Origin: an uncultured Bacteroidales bacterium
GTDB taxonomy: Bacteria; Bacteroidota; Bacteroidia; Bacteroidales; UBA932
NCBI GenBank assembly: GCA_946403855.1
Contig: CAMJBH010000001.1
Span: forward strand, 149,077-213,076
DNA length: 64,000 nt
Direction: 5' to 3'
How positions within the stretch are numbered: position 1 is the first letter of the stretch; every line of letters starts with the position of its first letter. Made by a program: the position numbers and the translations under genes. This document shows, one piece after another, positions 35,414 to 45,300 of this stretch. The notes below the pieces were generated by a model, which did no database searches, was not told where the DNA came from, and saw nothing but the letters and a program-made list of their open reading frames with translations.

Positions 35414-36136
35414 CTACTTTGTCAAAATGTTTTCCAGTCTTTCAAGAACAGTGCGGTACGATGCCACCACGTCGCTGAGGTCCAGGCGGAAACGGTCTTT
35501 GTCCAGCCTGTCGCCCGTAGTCTCGTCCCAAAGGCGGCATGTGTCCGGACTGATTTCGTCCGAGAGGATGAGCTCTCCGGTGTCGGAAGTGCGCCCAAAC
35601 TCCAGCTTCATGTCCACCAGTTCTATACCAGCCTCATGGAAGAGCCGCTCAAGGAGAGATCCCGCCTTGCGCGCCACAGCGACCATGATGTCCAGTTCTT
35701 CGTATGAAGCCAGCCCCAACGCCACCGCATGGTGCTTATTGATGATTGGATTGTCCAGGGCGTCATCGTTATACTGCAGATCGACGATGGTATTTCCAGG
35801 ACAGAATCCATCCTCTACTCCCAAGCGTACTGCAAGGGTCCCTGCAATCCTTTTGCGCCAGAACACTTCGATAGGAATCACCTCTATCTTGCGGCAAAGC
35901 TGCTCACGCTCGCCGGCCTGCTCTATGAAGTGCGTACGCACGCCGTTCTGATTCAGATACCCCAGCAGCAAGGCGGAAATGCGGTTCGTGATGATGCCTT
36001 TCCCCTCAAAACGGGCGCGCTTGATGCTGTTGTAGGCAAGGGTCACATCCTTGTAGTGGAAGATGACCTTATGTGGATCTTCGGTCGCAAAGACTTGCTT
36101 TTCGTTTCCGTCAAATACCAATTCTTTTTTTATCAT
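35414..36136 (-). CDS. purC: SAICAR synthetase, canonical
   Basis: 240 residues. Conserved blocks: KRARFEGKGIITNRISA, PIEVFWRKRIAGTLAVRLG, ELVDMKLEFGRT and LSDEISPDTCRLWD. It ligates aspartate to CAIR with ATP. Its ATG overlaps the purL stop by 4 nt (ATGA), so it is coupled to purL. A second, distinct SAICAR synthetase gene starts the cluster at 40323-41003. This copy keeps the classic DEISPDTCRLWD signature, so it is the likely main enzyme. Confidence 0.95.
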   Translation of the reverse strand: MIKKELVFDGNEKQVFATEDPHKVIFHYKDVTLAYNSIKRARFEGKGIITNRISALLLGYLNQNGVRTHFIEQAGEREQLCRKIEVIPIEVFWRKRIAGTLAVRLGVEDGFCPGNTIVDLQYNDDALDNPIINKHHAVALGLASYEELDIMVAVARKAGSLLERLFHEAGIELVDMKLEFGRTSDTGELILSDEISPDTCRLWDETTGDRLDKDRFRLDLSDVVASYRTVLERLENILTK

Positions 36137-39100
36137 ATCTTTCTGAAATAATTCACGGCGTTATCAAATATAGGCTGGCTGCAATTGCCGGAGATGTTCT
36201 TGAACAGATTGCGCTCATAGCGCTCGCTGTGCCCCATCTTGCCGAGGATATGTCCGTCGGGGCTCAGTATGCCTTCTATGTCGAAGTCGGAGCCGTTGGG
36301 ATTGTCCACGTAGCGGAAGGCCACCTGGCCCTTTGCGAACAGCTCGCGGGCGAGTTCCGCATTCACCACGAACTTGCCCTCGCCATGGCTGAAAGCGACA
36401 GAATGCCTCTCCCCAGCTTTGAAAGAAGACAGCCATGGGGAGTCCGTTGACACCACTTCCGTCGAAGCTATCAGCGAGACATGACGGTTTATGTCGTTGC
36501 GGAAGAGCGTTGGAGAATCTTCCGTGACACACCCGGGCTTGCCGTAAGGAAGCAGTCCGCTCTTAACCAGGGCCTGGAAACCGTTGCAGATTCCGAGGAT
36601 CAAGCCGCCGCGGGCGAGCAGCCCGGTGATGGCCTCGCTCACCTTGGCATTCGCAATGACGTCCGCGATGAACTTTCCGCTGCCGTCAGGTTCGTCGCCG
36701 GAAGAAAAACCGCCGCTGAAGACAAGTATATGGCTGGCGGAAATCCTTTCTGCAAGGCCGTCGATGGAACGCATCACATCTTCGGGCGTGAGGTTTCTGA
36801 AAATGAACGGCTGCACCTGCGCGCCGGCAGTGCGGAATGCCTTGGCCGTGTCGAAGTCGCAGTTTGTCCCCGGGAAAACGGGAAGGCACACCACCGGATG
36901 CTCTACCGGATCTCCCGGATAGGATGCCGCGGCCTTGCCGCTCGCCGGTGCTTCTATTTCGATCCTGGCGCCGGCGCCATTCACGCGAGGAGGATATAAC
37001 TTGAAATAACGCGACTCGTATGCCTCTTCGAGCACTTCGAGCGCCATTTTGCTTCCATTAATGCAGATTCCGCCGTCGGTCACTTCGCCAAGCAGCTGAG
37101 CAGAAGGGAAATCCAGCTGCTCCGTACTCTCCACAAGCACAGAACCGTAGCCCAGCGAGAAAAGTGTCTCTTCGGGACATTCGACTTTGACCCCGAGAGC
37201 ATTTCCAAGGCTCATCTTCACAAGGCCCTCGGCCACGCCGCCGTAAGACAGCGACCATGCGCTCACAATGGCGCCGGAACTGATTTTTGAATGAATATAA
37301 TTCCAGTTCTGTTTGAGGGCCTCCGTGTCGGGCATGTAATTGTCCAGAGGCGTATGACGTATCAGCCAGATGCTGTTTCCGGCCTTCTTGAATTCTGGAG
37401 ATATGACCTCCCGCGCATCCACGGTGGTAATGCCGAAGGCTACCAGGGTGGGAGGAACATGAATGTGCTCAAACGTTCCGCTCATGGAGTCTTTCCCGCC
37501 TATGGAAGGCAAGCCCAGGGCCGCCTGCATCTTCAAGGTACCCAGAAGAGAGGCAAGAGGCTTGCCCCAGCTGTGAGGATCGGAAGTCATCCTTTCGAAA
37601 TACTCCTGATACGAGAAGCGCATCCCGGACCAGTCTGCGCCCGAACAAACGACTTTGGTACAAGCTTCTACCACCGAATATGCCGCAGCATGATAGGGAC
37701 TCCAGAGAGCCAGGTCGGGATTATAGCCCCAGGCCATTACGCTGGCGGTATCTGTATATCCGTTTACCGGCAGTTTCTGGACGGAGACCTGAGTTTCGGT
37801 GGCCTGACGGCGCCCGCCGTAGGGCATGAGCACGGTGGAACGGCCGATAGTGGAATCGAACATTTCCACAAGGCCCTTTTGCGACGCTACGTTTGCCGAG
37901 CCCATCAGCCGGGTCATCTTTTCCTCGAGCGCAACGCCTTCATATTCACGCCTGAAGGGGTTGCATTCCGCTACTGCGGCAACGGCGGCGCGGGCATAGT
38001 GCTTGGCTCCGGCGCTGTCGATAAACTCACGGGACAGATCGCAGACCAGGCTTCCGCCATTATACATGCGCATGCGGCCGGTGCCGGTCACATCCGCCAC
38101 ATGAGTCACTTCTACATTGTCGGCGGCGCACAAGCTGCAGAATTCATCTACATCTTTCGCCTCGACCACCACGGCCATTCTCTCCTGCGATTCGCTGATG
38201 GCCAGCTCGGTGGCATTCAGGCCGGCATACTTGACCGGGACCCTGTCCAGGTGTATGTCCAGACCGCCGGCCAGCTCTCCAATCGCCACGCTCACGCCGC
38301 CGGCGCCGAAGTCGTTGCTCTTCTTGATGAGGCGCGTAACTTCCGGACGGCGGAAAAGTCTCTGGAGCTGGCGCTCTTCGGGAGCATTTCCCTTCTGGAC
38401 CTCGCTGCCGCAGGTTTCGAGCGAGGACTCCGTGTGTTCTTTCGACGAGCCGGTGGCTCCGCCAATGCCGTCACGGCCTGTACGTCCTCCTAGCAGCAGC
38501 ACGGCATCGCCTGATGCGGGACTCTCCCTCCTAACGTCGGAGGCCTTTACCGCTCCAACTACCGCTCCGATTTCCATTCTCTTGGCGGTATAGCCCTCGG
38601 AGTAGATTTCGCGCACGTGCGTAGTTGCAAGCCCTATTTGGTTGCCGTAGCTGGAATAGCCTCCGGCGGCCTTGCGGCTGATGAGCCTCTGGGGAAGCTT
38701 GCCGGGAATGGTATCGGCAACCGGCGTGAGTATGTCTCCGGCTCCGGTGACACGCATCGCCTGATATACATACGCCCTGCCGGACAAGGGGTCGCGTATA
38801 GCGCCTCCCAGGCAGGTCGCCGCTCCGCCGAAAGGTTCGATTTCGGTAGGATGGTTGTGTGTTTCGTTCTTGAACTGCAGCAGCCATTTCTGCTTCTGAC
38901 CGTCAACATCGACGTTCACGAAGATGCTGCATGCATTATTCTCTTCGCTCTGCTCGAGGTCGTCGAGCTTTCCCTGCTTCTTAAGCCATCTGGCACCTAT
39001 GGTGGCAAGCTCCATAAGGCAGACCGGCTTGCTGCCGCGTCCCAGGTCGTCTCGCATCTTGCGGAAAAGGCCCAGGGAATCCTGCAGTTCCTTTTTTATA

Positions 39101-39813
39101 AAGGAATCATCGATGGTTATCTCTTCCAGTTCGGAGGTAAAGGTAGTATGGCGGCAGTGGTCGCTCCAGTAGGTATCCAGGATGCGGAGTTCGGTCTCGG
39201 TGGGCACACGGCCTTCGCGCCTGAAATACTTCACCACCTCCCGGAGGTCATCGACGTTCATGGCAAGGCCATGGGAACGGCAGAAGGGGGCATATTCTTC
39301 TTCCGGCATGGAAGTAAAACCGGAGAGGTCTTCCAGCGGCTTCACGTCTGCCTGCTCGGCAATCACGAGCTTGCCCAAATCTTTGCGACGGCTTTCCACC
39401 GGATTGATAAAATAATGCGCCACCTTTTCGACTGCCTCGTCAGGAGTGTCGTCATCGAAAAGCAGAAGCTTCGAACTCTTTATTACGATTTCCGCCGAGG
39501 GATCGATCAGATGCACACAGTCCACTGCGGAGGAGGCGCGCTGGTCGAACTGCCCGGGAATATACTCTACGGCGAGATACTTTTTGCCGGTAAGATCCAG
39601 CTCGTCGCTCACCTGGTCTGTTACCACTTCACCGAACACGCGATAGCGGCATTCCTGCAGAAGTTCTTCACTGAAACCGAAAAGGTCGTACACATTCAGG
39701 AGTCTCAATTCCCTGAGACTCAGCGAGAGGTTTTCGTTCAGTTCTGCGCGGAGGCAATCAGCTTCTACGCGGAAATTGTCTTTTTTTTCTACGAATAGAC
39801 GTCTGGCGTTCAT
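36133..39813 (-). CDS. purL: Phosphoribosylformylglycinamidine synthase, single-chain
   Basis: 1226 residues, the large single-polypeptide form. The N-terminal PurS-like region runs to about residue 150, then the linker (ELRILDTYWSDHCRHTTF), two AIR-synthetase-like halves (NETHNHPTEIEPFGGAATC, GGRTGRDGIGGATGSS, SIGGKDSMSGTF), and a C-terminal class I glutaminase. The glutaminase is intact: LGICNGFQALV holds the nucleophile Cys, and MGHSERYERN gives His and Glu. So this enzyme, unlike the PurF of the same cluster, should use glutamine. It converts FGAR to FGAM. A terminator-like hairpin lies 15-38 nt before its ATG, separating it from purE. Confidence 0.97.
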   Translation of the reverse strand: MNARRLFVEKKDNFRVEADCLRAELNENLSLSLRELRLLNVYDLFGFSEELLQECRYRVFGEVVTDQVSDELDLTGKKYLAVEYIPGQFDQRASSAVDCVHLIDPSAEIVIKSSKLLLFDDDTPDEAVEKVAHYFINPVESRRKDLGKLVIAEQADVKPLEDLSGFTSMPEEEYAPFCRSHGLAMNVDDLREVVKYFRREGRVPTETELRILDTYWSDHCRHTTFTSELEEITIDDSFIKKELQDSLGLFRKMRDDLGRGSKPVCLMELATIGARWLKKQGKLDDLEQSEENNACSIFVNVDVDGQKQKWLLQFKNETHNHPTEIEPFGGAATCLGGAIRDPLSGRAYVYQAMRVTGAGDILTPVADTIPGKLPQRLISRKAAGGYSSYGNQIGLATTHVREIYSEGYTAKRMEIGAVVGAVKASDVRRESPASGDAVLLLGGRTGRDGIGGATGSSKEHTESSLETCGSEVQKGNAPEERQLQRLFRRPEVTRLIKKSNDFGAGGVSVAIGELAGGLDIHLDRVPVKYAGLNATELAISESQERMAVVVEAKDVDEFCSLCAADNVEVTHVADVTGTGRMRMYNGGSLVCDLSREFIDSAGAKHYARAAVAAVAECNPFRREYEGVALEEKMTRLMGSANVASQKGLVEMFDSTIGRSTVLMPYGGRRQATETQVSVQKLPVNGYTDTASVMAWGYNPDLALWSPYHAAAYSVVEACTKVVCSGADWSGMRFSYQEYFERMTSDPHSWGKPLASLLGTLKMQAALGLPSIGGKDSMSGTFEHIHVPPTLVAFGITTVDAREVISPEFKKAGNSIWLIRHTPLDNYMPDTEALKQNWNYIHSKISSGAIVSAWSLSYGGVAEGLVKMSLGNALGVKVECPEETLFSLGYGSVLVESTEQLDFPSAQLLGEVTDGGICINGSKMALEVLEEAYESRYFKLYPPRVNGAGARIEIEAPASGKAAASYPGDPVEHPVVCLPVFPGTNCDFDTAKAFRTAGAQVQPFIFRNLTPEDVMRSIDGLAERISASHILVFSGGFSSGDEPDGSGKFIADVIANAKVSEAITGLLARGGLILGICNGFQALVKSGLLPYGKPGCVTEDSPTLFRNDINRHVSLIASTEVVSTDSPWLSSFKAGERHSVAFSHGEGKFVVNAELARELFAKGQVAFRYVDNPNGSDFDIEGILSPDGHILGKMGHSERYERNLFKNISGNCSQPIFDNAVNYFRKI

Positions 39814-39818
39814 ATCAA

Positions 39819-39851
39819 AAAAAGTATATGCCCACCGGCGCAGGTGGGCAT
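39819..39851 (-). terminator. Terminator/attenuator between purE and purL
   Basis: A 9-bp perfect stem (39828-39836 with 39843-39851), a 6-nt loop, and on the minus strand ATACTTTTTTTGAT right after. It lies 5 nt past the purE stop and just before purL, so it may limit readthrough into the rest of the cluster. Confidence 0.8.
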
Positions 39852-39855
39852 TATG

Positions 39856-40326
39856 TCAGATTTTCGTGTTAAGGACCTTGTCACTTTGGGCTTTGCGGAA
39901 TTCCTGGAGTCGTGCCGCGAGTCCGTCGTCGCTCAGGGCCAGGATGGATACGGCGTAGAGCGCAGCATTCTTGGCACCGTCTATGGCCATTGTGGCCACG
40001 GGGATCCCGGAGGGCATCTGCACAATCGAAAGCAGGGAGTCCAACCCGTTCAGCGCCTTGGACTTGACCGGCACACCTATCACAGGAATCGTGGTGAGTG
40101 CCGCAATGACTCCGGGCAGATGGGCCGCCCCTCCCGCGCCTGCGATAATAATATCTATTCCGTTTTCGCGTGCAGCCTTTACATAGTCTGCAAGAGGTCC
40201 CGGATTCCGGTGGGCGCTCAGCACCCGCTTTTCATAGGGAATACCGAATTCTTCGAGCGTGGAGCAGGCCGGAGACATGACGTCCCAGTCGCTTGCACTT
40301 CCCATAATCACTGCTACCTTGCTCAT
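39856..40326 (-). CDS. purE: N5-carboxyaminoimidazole ribonucleotide mutase
   Basis: 156 residues. [33 protein letters not shown] and [20 protein letters not shown] are the class I PurE blocks, closest in pattern to the E. coli mutase that works with PurK. No purK gene is in the window, so the partner must be elsewhere or the enzyme acts directly on AIR at high CO2. Its ATG overlaps the purC2 stop by 4 nt. Confidence 0.95.
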   Translation of the reverse strand: MSKVAVIMGSASDWDVMSPACSTLEEFGIPYEKRVLSAHRNPGPLADYVKAARENGIDIIIAGAGGAAHLPGVIAALTTIPVIGVPVKSKALNGLDSLLSIVQMPSGIPVATMAIDGAKNAALYAVSILALSDDGLAARLQEFRKAQSDKVLNTKI

Positions 40327-41003
40327 TCAAAGAAAAGCTTAGAAAGTGTCATGGGTTCGATATACTCTCCGTCCTTATATACACGCATGTTGCCGGAAGC
40401 GATCTCGTCGATGAGCATCACCTGTCCGTCAGCATCGTAACCGAATTCGAATTTAATGTCATAGAGCACCAGGCCTTTTTCTTTGAGGTCGTCGGCCACC
40501 ACCTGGGTGATGCGCTGGGTCATCTCTTTGATTGCGTCGTACTGTTCAGCGCTCATGATGCCGAGTACGATAAGGCCGTCTTTGGTAACGAGAGGGTCGC
40601 CCTTTGCGTCATTCTTGAAGGTCATCTCCACATAGGCCGGCAGGTCGGTGCCAGGTTCGATGTACTCTCCATAGCGGCGGATGAAGCTTCCCACGGCCTT
40701 GTGACGGCAGATGACTTCCAGGCCGTGTCCGAAGACCTTCGCCGGAAGAACTTCCATGGTGGTGTCGTCAAGGTTGGCACTCACATAGTGGGTACGGATG
40801 CCCGCAGCATTGAGCTTTTCAAAGAAATGGATTGACATCCTGAGGTTAACGTCGCCCACACCTTCGATGGTAAGGCCTACGGAATTCTCACCAGGATCGA
40901 ACACTCCGTCCTTTCCTGTGCAGTCGTCTTTGAATTTAAGAAGGTAATGCCCGTTGTCAAGAGCAAAAACATCTTTTGTCTTGCCAGAATAAACTCGTTC
41001 CAT
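40323..41003 (-). CDS. SAICAR synthetase-like, second non-canonical purC
   Basis: 226 residues of the SAICAR synthetase fold: [15 protein letters not shown] is the N-terminal nucleotide-binding hairpin, [18 protein letters not shown] the substrate loop, and [11 protein letters not shown] and [15 protein letters not shown] the C-terminal block. It differs from the other PurC of the cluster: DEISPDTCRLWD is replaced by [12 protein letters not shown], and an [14 protein letters not shown] insertion follows the first hairpin. Such short variants are annotated as PurC in many anaerobes. It heads the purC2-purE operon and overlaps purE by 4 nt. Either it is a true second isozyme or it acts on a related substrate. 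Confidence 0.85.
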   Translation of the reverse strand: MERVYSGKTKDVFALDNGHYLLKFKDDCTGKDGVFDPGENSVGLTIEGVGDVNLRMSIHFFEKLNAAGIRTHYVSANLDDTTMEVLPAKVFGHGLEVICRHKAVGSFIRRYGEYIEPGTDLPAYVEMTFKNDAKGDPLVTKDGLIVLGIMSAEQYDAIKEMTQRITQVVADDLKEKGLVLYDIKFEFGYDADGQVMLIDEIASGNMRVYKDGEYIEPMTLSKLFFE

Positions 41004-41044
41004 TATAATATAGGGGTTTTGAATATTCCACTAACAACGGGATA

Positions 41045-41052
41045 CAAATTTA
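41045..41052 (-). promoter_or_regulatory. -7 element for purC2-purE
   Basis: TAAATTTG on the minus strand, 41 nt before ATG 41003. It is back to back with the promoter at 41061-41092. No purine riboswitch-like fold was noticed in the 109-nt divergent gap. Confidence 0.45.
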
Positions 41053-41060
41053 CATCTTTT

Positions 41061-41092
41061 TTTGGATTATTCATCGATTTAGAATAACTTTG
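41061..41092 (+). promoter_or_regulatory. Promoter for the CofE-like gene
   Basis: TTTG at 41061-41064, 20 nt, TAACTTTG at 41085-41092, 20 nt before ATG 41113. Confidence 0.75.
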
Positions 41093-41112
41093 AAAGTAAT
41101 TCAAGTCAACAA

Positions 41113-42318
41113 ATGGAAAACAGACATCTAAGAACAGTTGGAACCGTGTGCCGCGGTATCCGCTGCCCCATCGTTCGAGAAGGGGACAATGTAGCCGAAA
41201 TCGCTAGCAAATGTGTACTTGAAGCTGCCCGCGAAGAAGGTTTCAACCTTCGTGACCGGGATGTAATCTGTGTGACGGAATCCGTCGTCGCCCGCGCCAT
41301 GGGCAATTATGCGAGCACCAGCGCCATTGCCAAGGACGTACGTACCAAGACCGGCGGAGGCACCGTGGGCGTCATTTTTCCGATTCTGAGCCGTAACCGC
41401 TTTGCGGTGTGCCTGAGGGGCATTGCAATGGGGTGCAAGAAGATCGTCCTCATGCTCTCCTACCCTTCCGACGAAGTCGGCAACGCCCACGTGAGCCTGG
41501 ACAAACTGGATGAGGCCGGCATCAATCCCTACACCGACGTACTTTCTCTTGAGCGCTACAGGGAGCTCTTCGGGGTTACCCGCCATGAATTCACCGGGGT
41601 CGATTACGTTGACTACTATTCGGGGCTAATTAGAGAATGCGGAGCCGAGGTAGAAATAGTCTTCGCCAACCGCCCGGCCACCATATTGAAATACACCGAT
41701 ACGGTCATCACTTGCGATATACACACGCGCGAGCGCACCAAGAAGACTCTCCGCGACGCCGGAGCCAGCGTGGTGCTAGGACTCGACGACATTCTCAACG
41801 CTCCCGTGGACGGCAGCGGTTACAACGAGACCTATGGTCTGCTCGGTTCGAACAAGGCCACGGAAGACTCCGTGAAGTTGTTCCCCCGCGACTGCAAGGG
41901 CGTGGTTCTGGACATCCAGGCGCGAATCCTCGAAGCCACCGGCAAGCATGTCGAAGTGATGGTATATGGCGACGGAGCCTTCAAAGATCCGCAGGGCAAA
42001 ATATGGGAGCTTGCCGATCCGGTGGTGTCTCCCGCTTTTACCGACGGGCTTAGGGGCACGCCTAACGAACTCAAGATCAAATATCTGGCAGACAATCAGT
42101 TCGCCAATCTCAGCGGCGCCGAGCTGCGGGATGCCATATCGGCGAGCATTAAGGCAAAAGACGCCGACCTCAAGGGCAAGATGGCCTCAGAAGGCACGAC
42201 GCCCCGCCAGCTCACCGACCTCATTGGTTCGCTCTGCGACCTGACGAGCGGTTCCGGTGACAAAGGCACGCCGGTAGTACTGATACAGGGCTACTTCGAC
42301 AATTATTCCGTCGAATAG
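41113..42318 (+). CDS. Coenzyme F420-0:L-glutamate ligase-like protein
   Basis: 401 residues. The N-terminal 240 match the CofE/F420_ligase fold by pattern: IVREGDNVAEIA, DVICVTESVVARAMGNY, GVIFPILSRNRFAVCLRGIA and KIVLMLSYPSDEVGNAH. In methanogens and actinobacteria CofE adds glutamate to F420-0, but Bacteroidales are not known to make F420, and no other cof gene is present. A C-terminal extension of about 150 residues (VVLDIQARILEATGKHVEVM, GYFDNYSVE) is absent from classic CofE. It diverges from the purine cluster and ends flush with the convergent GLUG-GDPD gene. It is likely a cytosolic ATP/GTP-dependent ligase on another acceptor. Confidence 0.8.
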   Translation: MENRHLRTVGTVCRGIRCPIVREGDNVAEIASKCVLEAAREEGFNLRDRDVICVTESVVARAMGNYASTSAIAKDVRTKTGGGTVGVIFPILSRNRFAVCLRGIAMGCKKIVLMLSYPSDEVGNAHVSLDKLDEAGINPYTDVLSLERYRELFGVTRHEFTGVDYVDYYSGLIRECGAEVEIVFANRPATILKYTDTVITCDIHTRERTKKTLRDAGASVVLGLDDILNAPVDGSGYNETYGLLGSNKATEDSVKLFPRDCKGVVLDIQARILEATGKHVEVMVYGDGAFKDPQGKIWELADPVVSPAFTDGLRGTPNELKIKYLADNQFANLSGAELRDAISASIKAKDADLKGKMASEGTTPRQLTDLIGSLCDLTSGSGDKGTPVVLIQGYFDNYSVE

Positions 42319-45300
42319 CTACAGGCCTTTGGTCTTCTGGAGCAGCCACGCGGGATAGTTGGTCGTGATTGCGCGGAGGTACTGGTATTCGTTGAGATAA
42401 AGTTGCACAGTGGCGTCGGTATAAACGGCGCTGCTGTTGCCGGACTGCTTGTCGAGGTGAAATACACTCAATTGCAAACCGGCGTTCTTGAACTCTGTTA
42501 TAGTACGGTTGCCCGTGCCTTTATCCTCGCCGGAGCCCAGATTGAAGTGTTCCCGAGTGTTAAGATTAGCCCAATCGGTATATCCTTTACTCTTGAAAGA
42601 ACTTGCTGAAATGCCTCCGTTCATCCAGCCGCATGGTATGCCTGAGGCCTTGACGGCTGAAGCGATGCGGCTCATGACTCCTTCGTAACCCGTACAGATG
42701 AACTCGCAGAAATTCTGGGCATTCTTTTCCTGAATGATCTCTATGGCCCGCAGTGCCGCCTTGGCAGGATGCTCATAGTCCAGCGAAGGGGTATCTATCA
42801 TCTTGATGTCCAGCCACAATTTAGTCTTGCTGCCTTCTTCCATCACTATGTCTATATACTCCGCCAAGGTGGGAATACGCTCGTAATTGCTAAGTCTTGC
42901 CGCAGCCCTGATCTCATCGGCAGTGTGCTCCCACGGGTGCATACCGTTTATCTCGTCGGAGCTGTTGGCATGGGCTACGATGACATTATTGTCGGAGGTC
43001 CAGTATATGTCGCATTCGCTGGCATAGCAGCCAAGGCTCATGGCATAACGAAGGGCGGCCCGGGAATTGTCGGGACAGCCGTACTCGGTGGCTCCGCCCC
43101 TGTGGGCCACCACCTTATTGCCAGGATCGAGCGGTTTTGGAAGGCTGCCGTCCTCGTCTGGGCTGTGCGGAACAACGATCAGAGTGATGGAACCGCTGTT
43201 CTGCGGACACGCCCACAGGTTCTTGTCAGAGGCAGCTCCGTGAGTGATTCCGTTGACCGTGAGGGCATCGCACACTGTGGCGGTGAAACTGGCGGAGTTG
43301 GTCGCGGATACGGCTCCGGCCTGATTGCCGGAAACATTTCCGAAATTGCAGTTTGCAGAAAAAGACGAGACTTTATCAGCTTCGGCACCCATGCCGAAGA
43401 TTCCGCCGGCAAAGCCATACGTCTGACTGTTCCTTGCGGAAACAGATCCCTTATTGACATTGCCGATTATTGAAAAATCGGTGAAAGGCATGCCCGTAAT
43501 GCCGCCTGCCGCAACGCGTCCGGGAGTGTCACGCCCAGTTGTGTTGACTGTCATCGACACATCCCCTTCGTTGGTGCAGTCGGAAATCTCGCGCGTTCCG
43601 CTCGTGCCTTCGCAGAATCCGGCAATGCCTCCGGCCGCTTCCCAATTGTCGATAGAGCGGGACGAATTGTTCAGAGTCACGCTGCCGCTGTTTGTGCAGC
43701 TGCGGGCGGCGCTGGAATTGAGCGTGCCGACTATTCCGCCTATTCGGTTAACCTGCGGCTTGTCGGAACTTACCGCCCCGGAATTGCTGCAGGAAGAGAT
43801 GACACATCCGTGGAAGGTATGCGCCGCAACGCCGGCAATTGCTATGAATCCGGTTGTGGCCAAAGGATTGCTGAAACTCACCGCCCCCTCGTTGGCGCAG
43901 TCGCTTACTAAATAGTAGTCGTTGTATCCGCTTATTCCGCCAACCCGAATCACTTTTCCGTCGCCGCGTGCACTCACCGGACCTGTGTTACCGCATGATT
44001 TGATGCTTCCGAATGCAGACGAAGATCCAAGGGCATGGCCTACGACGCCACCAACGGCGGTATCTGCGCCCAAAGTGAGTGACCTGTGCTCCACGGAGCC
44101 GGAATTGGAGCAGTCTGTGACGGACGAGCCCCGCCCGTCGTATCCAACCACACCACCAACGGCGGACACGTAGGGGTTGGTGGCATATACTTCGCCATGG
44201 TTGGCACATCCTTCCACTGTGCTGCGCATGTCGAAGAAGCCCAGGATGCCTCCCATCAGGCTGGTGCTGAGCTTGGCATCGGCCGAGCTGGCCTGCCCGG
44301 TGAGGGGAGATATGTTCCGTACTGTTCCGTAGTTGGTGCAGCCCTTGAGGGTGCCGGTGCTGTTCCAGTTGCCGACTATTCCGCCGATCCTTGTCTTGGA
44401 CGTGGCATCAGAGGCCACCTCCACGGTGGCGAAGTTGACAACGCCGCTGACCGTGCTTGCGCCGGAGGCCTTGGCAATGACGCCTACGTAGTACCAAGTA
44501 TAGTTATTGGTAGAATTGCTATGGCTGATGATACTGGAGCCGTCGTAGGAACTGCCGTCGGCGCTTCCTATTATTATGTCTTTCACGCTGGCGCTTCCGG
44601 TGAGCTCTCGCAGGAAGCCGGCGTAATTGTCTGACACGGCGTTGAGATTGTACAACTTATGTCTTTTGCCATCGAAACTTCCGGCAAAGTTGCGGGGCTG
44701 CCATGGAGACATTTCCATGTCTATGTCGGCTCCGAGCTGCACATTGTCGGCGGCATCGGACGGGGTGCGCGAAGCATTCCAGGCAAATAGCTGCGACTTG
44801 GTGTAGATGACGCTCTCCCACTGCCCGGAGACACTGATGTCCCCTGCCGACTTGCATGCGTTGCGTTCCAAGGTCTGAGCCTTGCCGGTACTGCGGGTAA
44901 GAGACTTGCCGTCGTTGCGCACAAGAGTGATGGAGAAAGTGCCGGCCGGAACGGTTCCAGGATAAACTGCCGCATAGTAATCTCCGGGAGCGAAAACAGC
45001 GCCCTCGGGCCTGATTTCCACTGTCGCTGCCGCTTCAAGGATACGGTCTATGGTTCCGTCGGGCTTAACCGACGCCTTGCCGGAGAGTGCCGCCCCACGG
45101 ATCAGCACGGAGCTGATGTCATCGGAGCTGATGCTTATTTTAACAAGGGAGACTACATTTTTGAACGCGAGAGCGTCTCCCTGCGCCTTTGCTACGCACA
45201 GAAGTGCCTGGGGCGATGCCGTGAGACCCGAAGGTATGACTTGCACCGAAGGGAGCGATACGCTGAGAAGACCTCCGGAGAGGGCATCAGCCGCTGCCGC

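Noticed and set aside
34218..35951. A 577-codon open frame on the plus strand
   Set aside because: It lies antisense to purF and purC, whose protein motifs are unmistakable; its own translation has no domain or start signals. GC-rich coding DNA often leaves the opposite frame open.
41004..41112. Purine riboswitch before purC2-purE
   Set aside because: The 109-nt divergent gap is AT-rich and filled by two promoters; no three-way junction pattern of the purine class was seen.
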